The translations under genes and the position numbers were made by a program. From Desulfatitalea tepidiphila (lineage in GTDB: Bacteria > Desulfobacterota > Desulfobacteria > Desulfobacterales > Desulfosarcinaceae): DNA of 64,000 bases. The notes under the pieces were generated by a model. That model did no database searches. It saw only the letters and a list, made by a program, of their open reading frames with translations, and was not told the DNA's origin. Shown here piece after piece: positions 1-7,218 of this stretch (positions are counted from its first letter, which is position 1; the number at the start of each line of letters is the position of its first letter). The DNA is taken from assembly GCF_001293685.1 (NCBI RefSeq), contig NZ_BCAG01000003.1:496001-560000 (forward strand), read 5' to 3'.

Positions 1-23
1 ACTTCTCGCTTTTTTATTTTTCG

Positions 24-75
24 TTGACAGATACGAGTGGCGTCAATATATGAACAAATAATCATATGTTCATAT
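24..75 (+). promoter_or_regulatory. Promoter and ArsR/SmtB-type operator of the metal-efflux operon
   Basis: A TTGACA -35 box (24-29) and a TATATG -10 box (47-52) are separated by 17 bases. The -10 box overlaps a perfect 9-base inverted repeat, ATATGAACA (48-56) and TGTTCATAT (67-75), with a 10-base spacer. This TGAACA-N-TGTTCA symmetry is the known operator type of SmtB/CadC/ZiaR repressors. The position over the -10 and start region predicts autorepression by the downstream ArsR protein, relieved by metal. Confidence 0.75.
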
Positions 76-97
76 GTTTTGAAAAAGGAGCCCACCC

Positions 98-472
98 ATG
101 TCCGTCCGACACATTTCTTCCGACGTCGATGTCTGCGAAACCAACTGTATTCATGCCGACATCGTCGCACATGTGGCCCGCAATCTACCCCACGGCCGGT
201 GGTTCGATCCCCTGGCCGATTTTTTCAAGCTCTTTGGCGACGGCACGCGGATTCGGATTCTCTGGGCGCTCAGCGAATCGGAGATGTGCGTGTGTGATTT
301 GTGCGCATTGTTGAGCATGCAGCAATCGGCCGTCTCCCACCAATTGAAGAATTTGAAACAGTCCACGGTGGTGAAATCGCGCCGCGAGGGAAAAATCGTC
401 TACTACTCCCTGGACGACGATCACATCCGCCGCCTCTTGGACCTCGGGATGGCGCATCTCCAGGAGTCGTAA
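98..472 (+). CDS. ArsR/SmtB-family metal-responsive repressor (CadC-like)
   Basis: This is a 124-residue winged-helix repressor. The helix-turn-helix is seen in the stretch ending QQSAVSHQLKNLK, after the family signature CVCDLC, where the Cys pair at the alpha3 helix is typical of soft-metal sensing (As, Cd, Pb or Zn). An extra N-terminal pair, CETNC, resembles the N-terminal thiolates of CadC-type sensors. The start is supported by GAAAAAGGAG eight bases upstream. It lies 10 bases before a P1B ATPase gene, so it most likely represses that operon through the inverted repeat upstream. The exact metal cannot be read from sequence, but the partner pump points to Cd/Pb/Zn. Confidence 0.9.
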   Translation: MSVRHISSDVDVCETNCIHADIVAHVARNLPHGRWFDPLADFFKLFGDGTRIRILWALSESEMCVCDLCALLSMQQSAVSHQLKNLKQSTVVKSRREGKIVYYSLDDDHIRRLLDLGMAHLQES

Positions 473-482
473 CAGGGAGTCG

Positions 483-2642
483 ATGGGACACATGGAAACG
501 GCAGGCATTGAAAAATATCGGATCGATCACCTCGATTGCGCCGCTTGCGCGGCCCGGATCGAAGCGCGAATCCGGCAACTGGAAGGCGTGGCGTATGCCG
601 CCATAGATTTTGCGACCCAGACGTTGCGAGTCCAAACGGATGATATGGAAAACGTCGTGGCGCACGTGCGCGCCATCGAACCTTCCATCGAATTGACACC
701 GATGGCCCAATTGGCCGGAAGCGAGACGGCCGGAAAAGCACACTCGGATTATCCCATCGGCAGAGAGCTCGCCATCCTCTGCGCCTCGGTGTTGTTTTTC
801 GCCGGTGCGCTTCTCATCGAATATCGTTTCTCAGATCACACCCTGGCCGCTTTTTTCCTGCCGTTCGTCATGGCGGCCTACTTTCTGGCCGGCTGGAATG
901 TCTTCGCCGCCGCATGGCGCACCCTGCGCCGGGGCGGATTCTTTGATGAGAACCTGCTCATGGTCATCGCCACCGGCGGCGCCATGGCCATCTCCGCCTA
1001 TGACGAGGCCGTGGCGGTGATGCTGTTCTATAAAGTGGGAGAAATGCTTCAGTCCATGGCCGTGTCCGGTTCGCGACGGTCCATCCGGGCGCTTTTAGAC
1101 GCCAAGCCCGACAGGGCCTGGCTGCAAACCGAAGAGGGGCTGCGGCAACTATCCCCGGAAGCGGTACCCGTGGGCGCGTCCATCGTGGTGCGTCCAGGAG
1201 AGAAGATTCCATTGGACGGCAAGGTGATCGAGGGGCGTTCTTTGGTGGACAGCGCCGCCTTGACGGGCGAATCCGTGCCTTTATCCGTGGGGGTGGGAGA
1301 TGAGGTACTGGCAGGCCAGATCTGCCAAACCGGTGCACTGACCCTGAAGGTCGTGCGTCCGTTTGCCAGCTCGTCCATCGCCAAAGTGATGACCCTGGTG
1401 GAAGACGCCACGGCGCGCAAGGCGAAAACCGAACGGTTCATCACCACCTTCGCCCGATACTACACGCCGGCCGTGGTGGTGTCGGCGGCCGCTATTGCCG
1501 CGATTCCTCCGCTGTTGACCGGGGATGCCTTTACCGTCTGGCTCTATCGTGCCCTGGTGTTGCTGGTGATCTCGTGCCCATGCGCCCTGGTGGTGAGCAT
1601 TCCCCTGGGCTATTTTGGTGGCATCGGTCGCGCTTCGCGGCGCGGTATCCTGGTCAAAGGCGCCAATTTTCTCGATTCCCTGGCAGCAGTGACACAGGTG
1701 GTGTTCGATAAAACCGGGACCCTCACCCAAGGCGTGTTCGCCATCAGGGAGGTGGTGAGCCTGAACGGTTATTCCCGGTCGCAGTTGCTGGAGATGGCCG
1801 CTGCGGCCGAATGCCGTTCCAACCACCCCATCGCCGGGGCCATTGTGGCTGCCTATGAAAAGAGCGGCGGGCGCATCGCATCCCTGGCGTCCGCCGAACA
1901 TGCCGAACAGCCGGGCAGGGGAGTGATCGCAACATTTAAGAACAGACGGGTCCTGGTCGGAAGCGACACCTTGATGCACCAACATGCCATCGCTCACCCC
2001 CGGTGTGAATGGGGGGCAACCGTCGCACATATCGCGGTGGACGGTACCTATGCCGGCTACATCGTCATCGGCGATGAATTGAAACCGGATGCCGCCGAAG
2101 CCGTCCTGGATTTAAAAAAGATAGGGGTCGAGCATGTGGGTATGCTGACCGGCGACAATGGGTATGTAGCAGAGGCGGTGGCGCGTCGTCTTCGGCTCGA
2201 CAGCTTCCGTGGGGGGTTGCTCCCCGAAGACAAAGTGGAGGCCTTGGAGCGAATCCAACGGCAGCACCGCGGTCATGGGAAGATGGCGTATGTGGGGGAC
2301 GGCATCAACGATGCGCCGGTCATCGCCAGGGCCGATGTGGGAGTGGCCATGGGGGCACTGGGCGCTGATGCCGCCGTAGAGACAGCTGATGTTGTACTGA
2401 TGACCGATTCGCCCCGGAAAATGGCAGAAGCCCTTTCCATTGCCCGATTGACGCGTCGAATCGTGTGGCAGAACATCGTTCTGGTTTTTGTCGTGAAGGC
2501 GATTTTTTTGGGCTTTGGCGCCGCGGGACTGGCATCCATGTGGGAGGCGGTGTTTGCCGACGTGGGTACGGCCTTGTTGGCGGTGGCCAATTCGGCGCGT
2601 ATCGTTGGAAAAAGGCCGCACTCGACACCGATGGGTGTCTGA
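483..2642 (+). CDS. cadA: P1B-2-type Zn/Cd/Pb-exporting ATPase
   Basis: This 719-residue P-type ATPase pumps divalent soft metal out of the cytoplasm. Domains in order: an N-terminal HMA metal-binding domain with DCAAC at residues 18-22; paired membrane helices; an actuator domain with TGES; the transmembrane metal motif CPC near residues 365-367; phosphorylation motif DKTGTLT starting near D409; an SNHP (HP-motif) nucleotide-binding site; and the hinge GDGINDAP. The last helices carry VVKA and DVG, the Lys and Asp-x-Gly combination typical of Zn/Cd/Pb (P1B-2) rather than Cu pumps. Two in-frame ATGs (483 and 492) follow the AGGGAG at 474-479, so the start is uncertain by three codons. It is co-transcribed with the ArsR gene. 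Confidence 0.93.
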   Translation: MGHMETAGIEKYRIDHLDCAACAARIEARIRQLEGVAYAAIDFATQTLRVQTDDMENVVAHVRAIEPSIELTPMAQLAGSETAGKAHSDYPIGRELAILCASVLFFAGALLIEYRFSDHTLAAFFLPFVMAAYFLAGWNVFAAAWRTLRRGGFFDENLLMVIATGGAMAISAYDEAVAVMLFYKVGEMLQSMAVSGSRRSIRALLDAKPDRAWLQTEEGLRQLSPEAVPVGASIVVRPGEKIPLDGKVIEGRSLVDSAALTGESVPLSVGVGDEVLAGQICQTGALTLKVVRPFASSSIAKVMTLVEDATARKAKTERFITTFARYYTPAVVVSAAAIAAIPPLLTGDAFTVWLYRALVLLVISCPCALVVSIPLGYFGGIGRASRRGILVKGANFLDSLAAVTQVVFDKTGTLTQGVFAIREVVSLNGYSRSQLLEMAAAAECRSNHPIAGAIVAAYEKSGGRIASLASAEHAEQPGRGVIATFKNRRVLVGSDTLMHQHAIAHPRCEWGATVAHIAVDGTYAGYIVIGDELKPDAAEAVLDLKKIGVEHVGMLTGDNGYVAEAVARRLRLDSFRGGLLPEDKVEALERIQRQHRGHGKMAYVGDGINDAPVIARADVGVAMGALGADAAVETADVVLMTDSPRKMAEALSIARLTRRIVWQNIVLVFVVKAIFLGFGAAGLASMWEAVFADVGTALLAVANSARIVGKRPHSTPMGV

Positions 2643-2660
2643 CAAGAAACCACCGATCGA

Positions 2661-2703
2661 AAAAAGCGCCATGCCCCGGACCAGAGGTGTCATGGCGCTT
2701 TTT
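2661..2703. terminator. Bidirectional intrinsic terminator
   Basis: A perfect 13-base stem, AAAAAGCGCCATG (2661-2673) and CATGGCGCTTTTT (2691-2703), has an A-run on one side and a T-run on the other. It sits between the convergent ATPase gene (ending 2642) and cold-shock gene (ending 2716), so it can terminate transcription in both directions. Confidence 0.85.
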
Positions 2704-2715
2704 CAGGTTGAAGCT

Positions 2716-2916
2716 TTAAGCCCTTTTAACGTTTTTGGCTTCCGGACCGCGTGTGCTCTCCTCGACTTCGAAGATGACTTGCTCCCCTTCATTCAGGGTT
2801 TTGTAGCCATCCATGGTAATGGATGAAAAATGCACGAAAATGTCGCGACCACCCTCTTCGTTAATGAAGCCATACCCCTTTTTGTTGTTGAACCATTTCA
2901 CCGTACCGTTTGCCAA
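2716..2916 (-). CDS. Cold-shock domain protein (CspA family), TTG start
   Basis: This 66-residue protein is a single cold-shock domain binding single-stranded RNA or DNA. RNP1 is seen as KGYGFI and RNP2 as DIFVHF, and the start [10 protein letters not shown] is the family N-terminus. The first codon is TTG, not ATG: the reverse strand reads AGGAGG, eight bases, then TTG GCA AAC, and no ATG is available at this position in the family alignment. The mRNA probably has a leader of about 95 nucleotides (see the -10 box at 3016-3021), as is usual for cold-shock genes. The gene is monocistronic and ends at a bidirectional terminator. Confidence 0.93.
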   Translation of the reverse strand: MANGTVKWFNNKKGYGFINEEGGRDIFVHFSSITMDGYKTLNEGEQVIFEVEESTRGPEAKNVKRA

Positions 2917-3015
2917 AGCTCTTTCCTCCTGTGTCGTTACGTTCCTACTCCAAAAAGGCTACCACCCCCGATGTTACCCAGTAAGTTGAATAGAGCCTAT
3001 AAAAACATAGATATC

Positions 3016-3021
3016 ATTATA
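3016..3021 (-). promoter_or_regulatory. Probable -10 box for the cold-shock gene
   Basis: The reverse strand reads TATAAT here, a consensus -10. No convincing -35 is seen 17 bases upstream (CTAAAA), so the assignment rests on the -10 box and on an A/T-rich leader of about 95 bases before the TTG start. Confidence 0.4.
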
Positions 3022-3095
3022 GTCTGAGTAACATTCATTTTTAGAATAAGCGATGGCTGTCCGATAGGTCAAGAAAAAACATTTGGCCTATCACT

Positions 3096-4085
3096 TCAAG
3101 GATTTGAACCGTGCCGAACGATAGTTGCCTGTCGCTTGAGCGCAGCGACATATTTTTGGGCCGCTGCATTCTCTTTGTTGCGCCTCAGGGTGCGCTCGAT
3201 TTTTTCCCGGGCATCCCTGTAGCTTTCGGTCGCAGCGGGCTGGCGATCGATCATCTGAATCAGATGATAGCCGAACCGTGTGGTGACGACGTCGCTGATT
3301 TGACCGGGGTCCAGTTTGGCGACGGCTGAGGCGAAGTCGCTTACCATCTGGTCAAGGGAAAGGTATCCCAGGTCGCCTCCCCGGGCTTTGCTTGGGCAAT
3401 CGGAATAATCGAGGGCCAGGACGGCGAGCTTCTCACCCGCTTCAATCCGCCGCTGAAGCGTTTGAATGGTATTCAATGCGGCCTCTTGATCGTCCTTGTT
3501 TTGCAGGTCATTCACCGCGACCAGAATATGGCGTACCCTGATTTTTTCACCCCTATCGAAGAGGGCGGCGTTCTTGCGATAAAATGCCTGGATTTCGGCC
3601 TCACTGACACTTATGGTTCGCAATGCTTCACGTCGTAACAATCGTCGAACGATCAGCCCTTTGCGAATACGCTCTTCGAGTTCTGCCTGATTCAGGCCGC
3701 TATTATCGAGATAGGTTTTTAAGGCCGATCTACTTCCCAGTTGATCCTGCAACTCCTTGAGGGTGGCGTCGATCCATTGGGATCGGATCTGGATATTTTT
3801 CTCCTGGGCATGCTGGTAGAGTAGTTCGCGTTCGATGAGATTTTCGATGAACTGGCTGCGCAAGCCATCGAGCTGCCGATCGGACAAGGGCCGATTCCGC
3901 AGGATCATTTCAGCACGCAGTTGGCCGATTTCCCGGGCCAGATCTTTTGGGTAGATCGCCGTGTCGTTGACGGTGGCCAGGGCGGGTGCCGAGGCGCGGT
4001 GGTTTTCCGAAAAGCAGAGCGGCGTATGGATCAGGGAGAACAACAAAATTGTAAGGGTCAATAACCCCAAACGAAAGTTGGTCAT
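3096..4085 (-). CDS. Periplasmic peptidyl-prolyl isomerase, SurA/PpiC type
   Basis: This is a 329-residue chaperone/isomerase for exported proteins. A hydrophobic signal segment (GLLTLTILLFSLI, about residues 7-19) precedes a SurA-like N-terminal helical region and one PpiC parvulin domain at about residues 183-290, with RVRHILVAV, GGDLGYLS and TRFGYHLIQM. Only one rotamase domain is present, unlike E. coli SurA with two. The start at 4085 is chosen because GAGG lies about 10 bases upstream and the signal peptide begins there; an ATG at 4118 would overlap the upstream gene. It is the last gene of a long minus-strand run. Whether the substrate is outer-membrane protein in general is inference from the family. 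Confidence 0.85.
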   Translation of the reverse strand: MTNFRLGLLTLTILLFSLIHTPLCFSENHRASAPALATVNDTAIYPKDLAREIGQLRAEMILRNRPLSDRQLDGLRSQFIENLIERELLYQHAQEKNIQIRSQWIDATLKELQDQLGSRSALKTYLDNSGLNQAELEERIRKGLIVRRLLRREALRTISVSEAEIQAFYRKNAALFDRGEKIRVRHILVAVNDLQNKDDQEAALNTIQTLQRRIEAGEKLAVLALDYSDCPSKARGGDLGYLSLDQMVSDFASAVAKLDPGQISDVVTTRFGYHLIQMIDRQPAATESYRDAREKIERTLRRNKENAAAQKYVAALKRQATIVRHGSNP

Positions 4086-4098
4086 GGCAGCCTCGATA

Positions 4099-4743
4099 TC
4101 AGAACCCCAGTGCTTCATTGATTAAAACGACGCTCGTAGGGGTCAACACGGGTTGACGATGCAAGATGGTCGTGATGCGACAGATACGTTGAGGCGAATG
4201 GCAATCCGTACAAATGCCGGTTTCCGCACACGGTGTCTTCATGTTGAGGCTTTTGGCGCGCATGGGGCCTGCCACTTGACGCACCCGCTGCAGCGCACCC
4301 GCAAGATCGTCCGCCACTTTATTCATGCCGGCCACGATGATCACTCGGCAAGGGCCGAACGCCATGGCGCTGGTTCTGTTCCCGGCGCCGTCGACGTTGA
4401 CGATCTCACCGGTCAGTGAGATGGCATTGGCGCTGCAAAAGAAGCAGTCACAGGTCAATTGGGACTTGCGGATGGCCAACGTATCCTGGGGCGAAAGATT
4501 CGGCTGCCAGTGGTCGAACACGGTTTTTCCCCGCGCGCTGAGATGCTCCACCAGGCCGAGTCGCCGCACACTGTCCGATCCACCGAAACCAAAACTCTGA
4601 TACGGTTCGATTATGGAGAGAATCAGGTCGGTGCCGGCCTGCGTGTCCGCCACCCAGTGGGCGTCGAAGCCATTCTTTTTCAGGTTTTCCACACACCGCT
4701 GGCCGCGCTGTTCCCAGAGCCACGTTTCGTAGGATGACTGCAT
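4099..4743 (-). CDS. LUD-domain (DUF162, LutC/YkgG-type) protein
   Basis: This protein of about 214 residues belongs to the LUD family. Supporting stretches are GFGGSDSVRRLGL and DCFFCSANAISLTGEIVNVD followed by GNRTSAMAFGP, the sugar-phosphate-isomerase-like fold segments typical of the family. LutC is part of lactate oxidation complexes, but stand-alone LUD proteins like this are common in anaerobes and their role is unknown; no LutA or LutB neighbour is present. The C-terminus has extra cysteines (CAETGICTDCHSPQRIC) that could bind metal. The start at 4743 has AAGGAG upstream; an earlier ATG at 4779 lacks a ribosome-binding site. It is followed after 13 bases by the PpiC gene. Confidence 0.75.
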   Translation of the reverse strand: MQSSYETWLWEQRGQRCVENLKKNGFDAHWVADTQAGTDLILSIIEPYQSFGFGGSDSVRRLGLVEHLSARGKTVFDHWQPNLSPQDTLAIRKSQLTCDCFFCSANAISLTGEIVNVDGAGNRTSAMAFGPCRVIIVAGMNKVADDLAGALQRVRQVAGPMRAKSLNMKTPCAETGICTDCHSPQRICRITTILHRQPVLTPTSVVLINEALGF

Positions 4744-4826
4744 TGTTTCCCCTTCTCCTTGTTGATGACCCCAATTCAATCCACCGCCTCGTCGAACTTA
4801 GCCTGCAGTCTCAACTTTTGTCAATG

Positions 4827-6119
4827 TCAGCATTTTTCAGAACAACAGGGCAGGCAGTCGCCTATCAGGTTGTGCAGTTTCTGTCGCAACACTTTGTATG
4901 AATAGTAGTGGCTTCCAATTTCGTAATTGTGCGCCACCATTTGCTTCTCGAAATCTGGGTCACGAAGTACTCGTTTGGCCAATTGAACGGCTTTTTTGGT
5001 CACGTAACCGTCGATTTCGATGACTTCGAACCCTTTTGGGCGGATATCAGTGGCATAGATCGAGTAGTTGTTCACCAGAATGGGTCTGCGAAAGTAAATG
5101 GCTTCCAGAAAAGCGTTGCCGAAGCCTTCGAAATTGGAAGGGTAGGTCACCAGGTCGGCGAAAGGATAGATGTCCTCCAGGGTGTATATCTTGCGACCGT
5201 CTTGGGTGGTGCCGCGTTTGTCGTTGATGATATCCGATACGAAGAGGGTGTCGACACCAAGCATTTGGGAGTATTCCCAGACCCTTCTTTCGTAATCGTG
5301 GCCTTCGTCACCGGAAGCGTGCGAGATGACCAGCTTGGCCCGTGCGCCGAGTCGTTTCACGAACTCGATGGCATGCTCGATCCCCTTGCGCTTGACCACG
5401 CGGGTCGGCTGCAGAATTAGCAGTTCCCATTTTTTCAGTCCCAGGGCGTGGCGGACATCCTGGGAATATTCATCCGGCGGCGGTGGCGGGTTCTCAAAGT
5501 CCATGACATTGGGGATGATCGTCGATGAGATGCCCGTACGCAGTGCGAGTTGATTGGCCCCCGATGAATTGATGGTGACATGAGAGATACTGGGCAGTTG
5601 CGGTGGAAAAGCCATGCTCAGGTATTCCCACACCGCATTGACCGAGAATGCTTGCCGCTCCCAGACAAAATCGTGGTGATGGGCGATGGTTTTGAGGCCG
5701 GTCTCGGAAATGACTTCGGTCAGTGCGATGCCCAGCGGCAGGTTGAGTGGGATCGTCAAGCAGTTTTCGGCGACCAGCAGGTCTATCTCGAATTGTTCGA
5801 TGAAGCGGTAGAGGTGGTCTTTGAGATGGTGTTTGATCTTCTGGATTTTTTCGGTGACTTTTCGTTCACGCAAACGGGCGCCAAAGCATTGATTATAGAT
5901 ATGTTTGATATCGGGATGCTGAAAATGGGCTTCGGCGACCGTGTAGCTGTGCGCCGGATCTCGATCGATCTCTCCGCCAAAATAGAACGGGGCAATGCCG
6001 TAGGATTCGATGATCCGGGCCCATTTCTCGGCCTCCAGGGAGACGCCGTCGGTCCCAGCAAATCGGGTGGAAATAAACCCCGCACGGTGATTGCGTTGGC
6101 ATTGGGTGCAATAGGCCAT
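4827..6119 (-). CDS. GT4-family retaining glycosyltransferase
   Basis: This is a 430-residue GT-B glycosyltransferase. The N-terminal Rossmann half begins after a short Cys-containing lead with FISTRFAGTDGVSLEAEKW, and the C-terminal half has ILQPTRVVKRKGIEHAIEF and the donor-binding Glu-x7-Glu region YPSNFEGFGNAFLEAIYF. The overall look resembles enzymes annotated as mannosylglucosylglycerate synthases (compatible-solute synthesis), but that is a memory-based comparison and donor and acceptor cannot be fixed from sequence. A Cys-rich end (CLPCCSEKC) and N-terminal CTQCQ are unusual for GT4. It lies 12 bases after the PilZ gene in the same direction. Confidence 0.8.
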   Translation of the reverse strand: MAYCTQCQRNHRAGFISTRFAGTDGVSLEAEKWARIIESYGIAPFYFGGEIDRDPAHSYTVAEAHFQHPDIKHIYNQCFGARLRERKVTEKIQKIKHHLKDHLYRFIEQFEIDLLVAENCLTIPLNLPLGIALTEVISETGLKTIAHHHDFVWERQAFSVNAVWEYLSMAFPPQLPSISHVTINSSGANQLALRTGISSTIIPNVMDFENPPPPPDEYSQDVRHALGLKKWELLILQPTRVVKRKGIEHAIEFVKRLGARAKLVISHASGDEGHDYERRVWEYSQMLGVDTLFVSDIINDKRGTTQDGRKIYTLEDIYPFADLVTYPSNFEGFGNAFLEAIYFRRPILVNNYSIYATDIRPKGFEVIEIDGYVTKKAVQLAKRVLRDPDFEKQMVAHNYEIGSHYYSYKVLRQKLHNLIGDCLPCCSEKC

Positions 6120-6131
6120 GGTTCCAACACA

Positions 6132-6626
6132 TTACGACATCAGATAGAAGCCCAGGGCAGGCTCGTCCCCTTGATTCGGGGCAAAAGAGGTGCCGACGAG
6201 ATTTTTATGAACGTTGCGCACAACCACACTTCGGTTGATCAGGGTTCGGCGCTTGTCGTCGAGGTGAAATTCGACCCGGATCGTGTCGCCGATGTCAAAA
6301 TTCCGTTCGACATTCAGCTTGAGTTTGACACCGGTGCTAGAGATATCGACCACGCGCATGTTGCCTTTGTCCACATCGCCGTTCTCGAGGCGGCAGAAGT
6401 AGACGCCGGCCAAGTTGGTGGCTTTCCGGTACTGACGCCTCTTTTCAAGGGAGACTTTGAAACGGTGACCACAGTTGCAGGTGCAATTGACGGTGATTTT
6501 TTTGTTGATGGATGCAAACTTGGAGACATCGGCGGTGGTCACATTGCCGCATTGGGGACAGACAAAGGTGGCGGTGTTGTTGCTGGTAATGAAGACCTTT
6601 TCAATCATGCGGAAAAGCCCGATCAT
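6132..6626 (-). CDS. PilZ-domain protein with N-terminal zinc ribbon
   Basis: This 164-residue protein has two parts. Residues about 20-60 carry CPQC and CTCNCGH, a probable zinc ribbon. The C-terminal PilZ domain has RRQYRK and, further on, DISSTGVKL; together these match the RxxxR and D/NxSxxG motifs that bind cyclic di-GMP. It is probably a cytoplasmic c-di-GMP receptor; the target is unknown. The start overlaps the stop of the RseC-like gene as ATGA, so translation is probably coupled. Confidence 0.85.
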   Translation of the reverse strand: MIGLFRMIEKVFITSNNTATFVCPQCGNVTTADVSKFASINKKITVNCTCNCGHRFKVSLEKRRQYRKATNLAGVYFCRLENGDVDKGNMRVVDISSTGVKLKLNVERNFDIGDTIRVEFHLDDKRRTLINRSVVVRNVHKNLVGTSFAPNQGDEPALGFYLMS

Positions 6627-7126
6627 GTGTTAGGGGTTTGAGAAGGACACCCGGTCGCCTCCATGTCGGTTGGATGGAGAGCGCCGTTTCTCAGTATCCG
6701 TTTGATTTTCGGTTGATACGCTTCCTTATGGGCCATACGGCGCCCCTTGATGCGTATGACCACCAGCGCAACTCCAAAGAACACAAATGCAACTATAGCG
6801 GATGCGACCGATGGGTGCAAGCCCAGTCCCGTCGCCATCCGGTCGCCGAGGAAACCACCGGCGATCATGCAAAGAATCGGGAAGAGGTAGAGCAGGAAAG
6901 TGGCTTTGAGCATGGCGCCCGTGGCGATCACCAGCTGGATCTGATCTCCGACCTTTGCACCTGCGAGGTTGATGGCTTCGACCTCTTGTGGCGCTCCACC
7001 GGCACCCGGATTGCAGCTGTCGCGCGAAGCGCAGTGTTCACATGCGCTGGAGCGCGAGGTTCTCACCCAGGCGGTGGCGGGACCGTGGGCCCCGATTCGA
7101 ACGACGACGCCTTCTTCAATAGCCAT
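6623..7126 (-). CDS. RseC/MucC-like membrane protein (SoxR-reducing system family)
   Basis: This 167-residue protein has an N-terminal soluble part with Cys residues in CEHCASRDSC, then two hydrophobic segments (LKATFLLYLFPILCMIAGGFL and VASAIVAFVFFGVALVVI). This is the architecture of RseC, which accompanies Rnf-type electron-transfer genes in many bacteria. Its position directly after an RnfB-containing fusion fits that association and suggests a redox or assembly role for the complex upstream. An in-frame TTG six bases earlier is possible, but ATG at 7126 gives the normal family start. Confidence 0.75.
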   Translation of the reverse strand: MAIEEGVVVRIGAHGPATAWVRTSRSSACEHCASRDSCNPGAGGAPQEVEAINLAGAKVGDQIQLVIATGAMLKATFLLYLFPILCMIAGGFLGDRMATGLGLHPSVASAIVAFVFFGVALVVIRIKGRRMAHKEAYQPKIKRILRNGALHPTDMEATGCPSQTPNT

Positions 7127-7218
7127 TGGCAATATCCCACGAGTATTTCGGGTGGATTCCCTCTGACTCGGTTGTGTTGAATCTTTTTCGTCTATCTGTT
7201 TGTCAGGCTGCCGGGAGG

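Noticed and set aside
3125-3165. Match to the repeat-element core (GAGCGCAGCGA...GGGCCGC) inside the PpiC gene
   Set aside because: It is short, lies within a conserved coding region, lacks the element's arms and ends, and can be explained by codons for a Leu-Lys-Arg/Ala-rich stretch.
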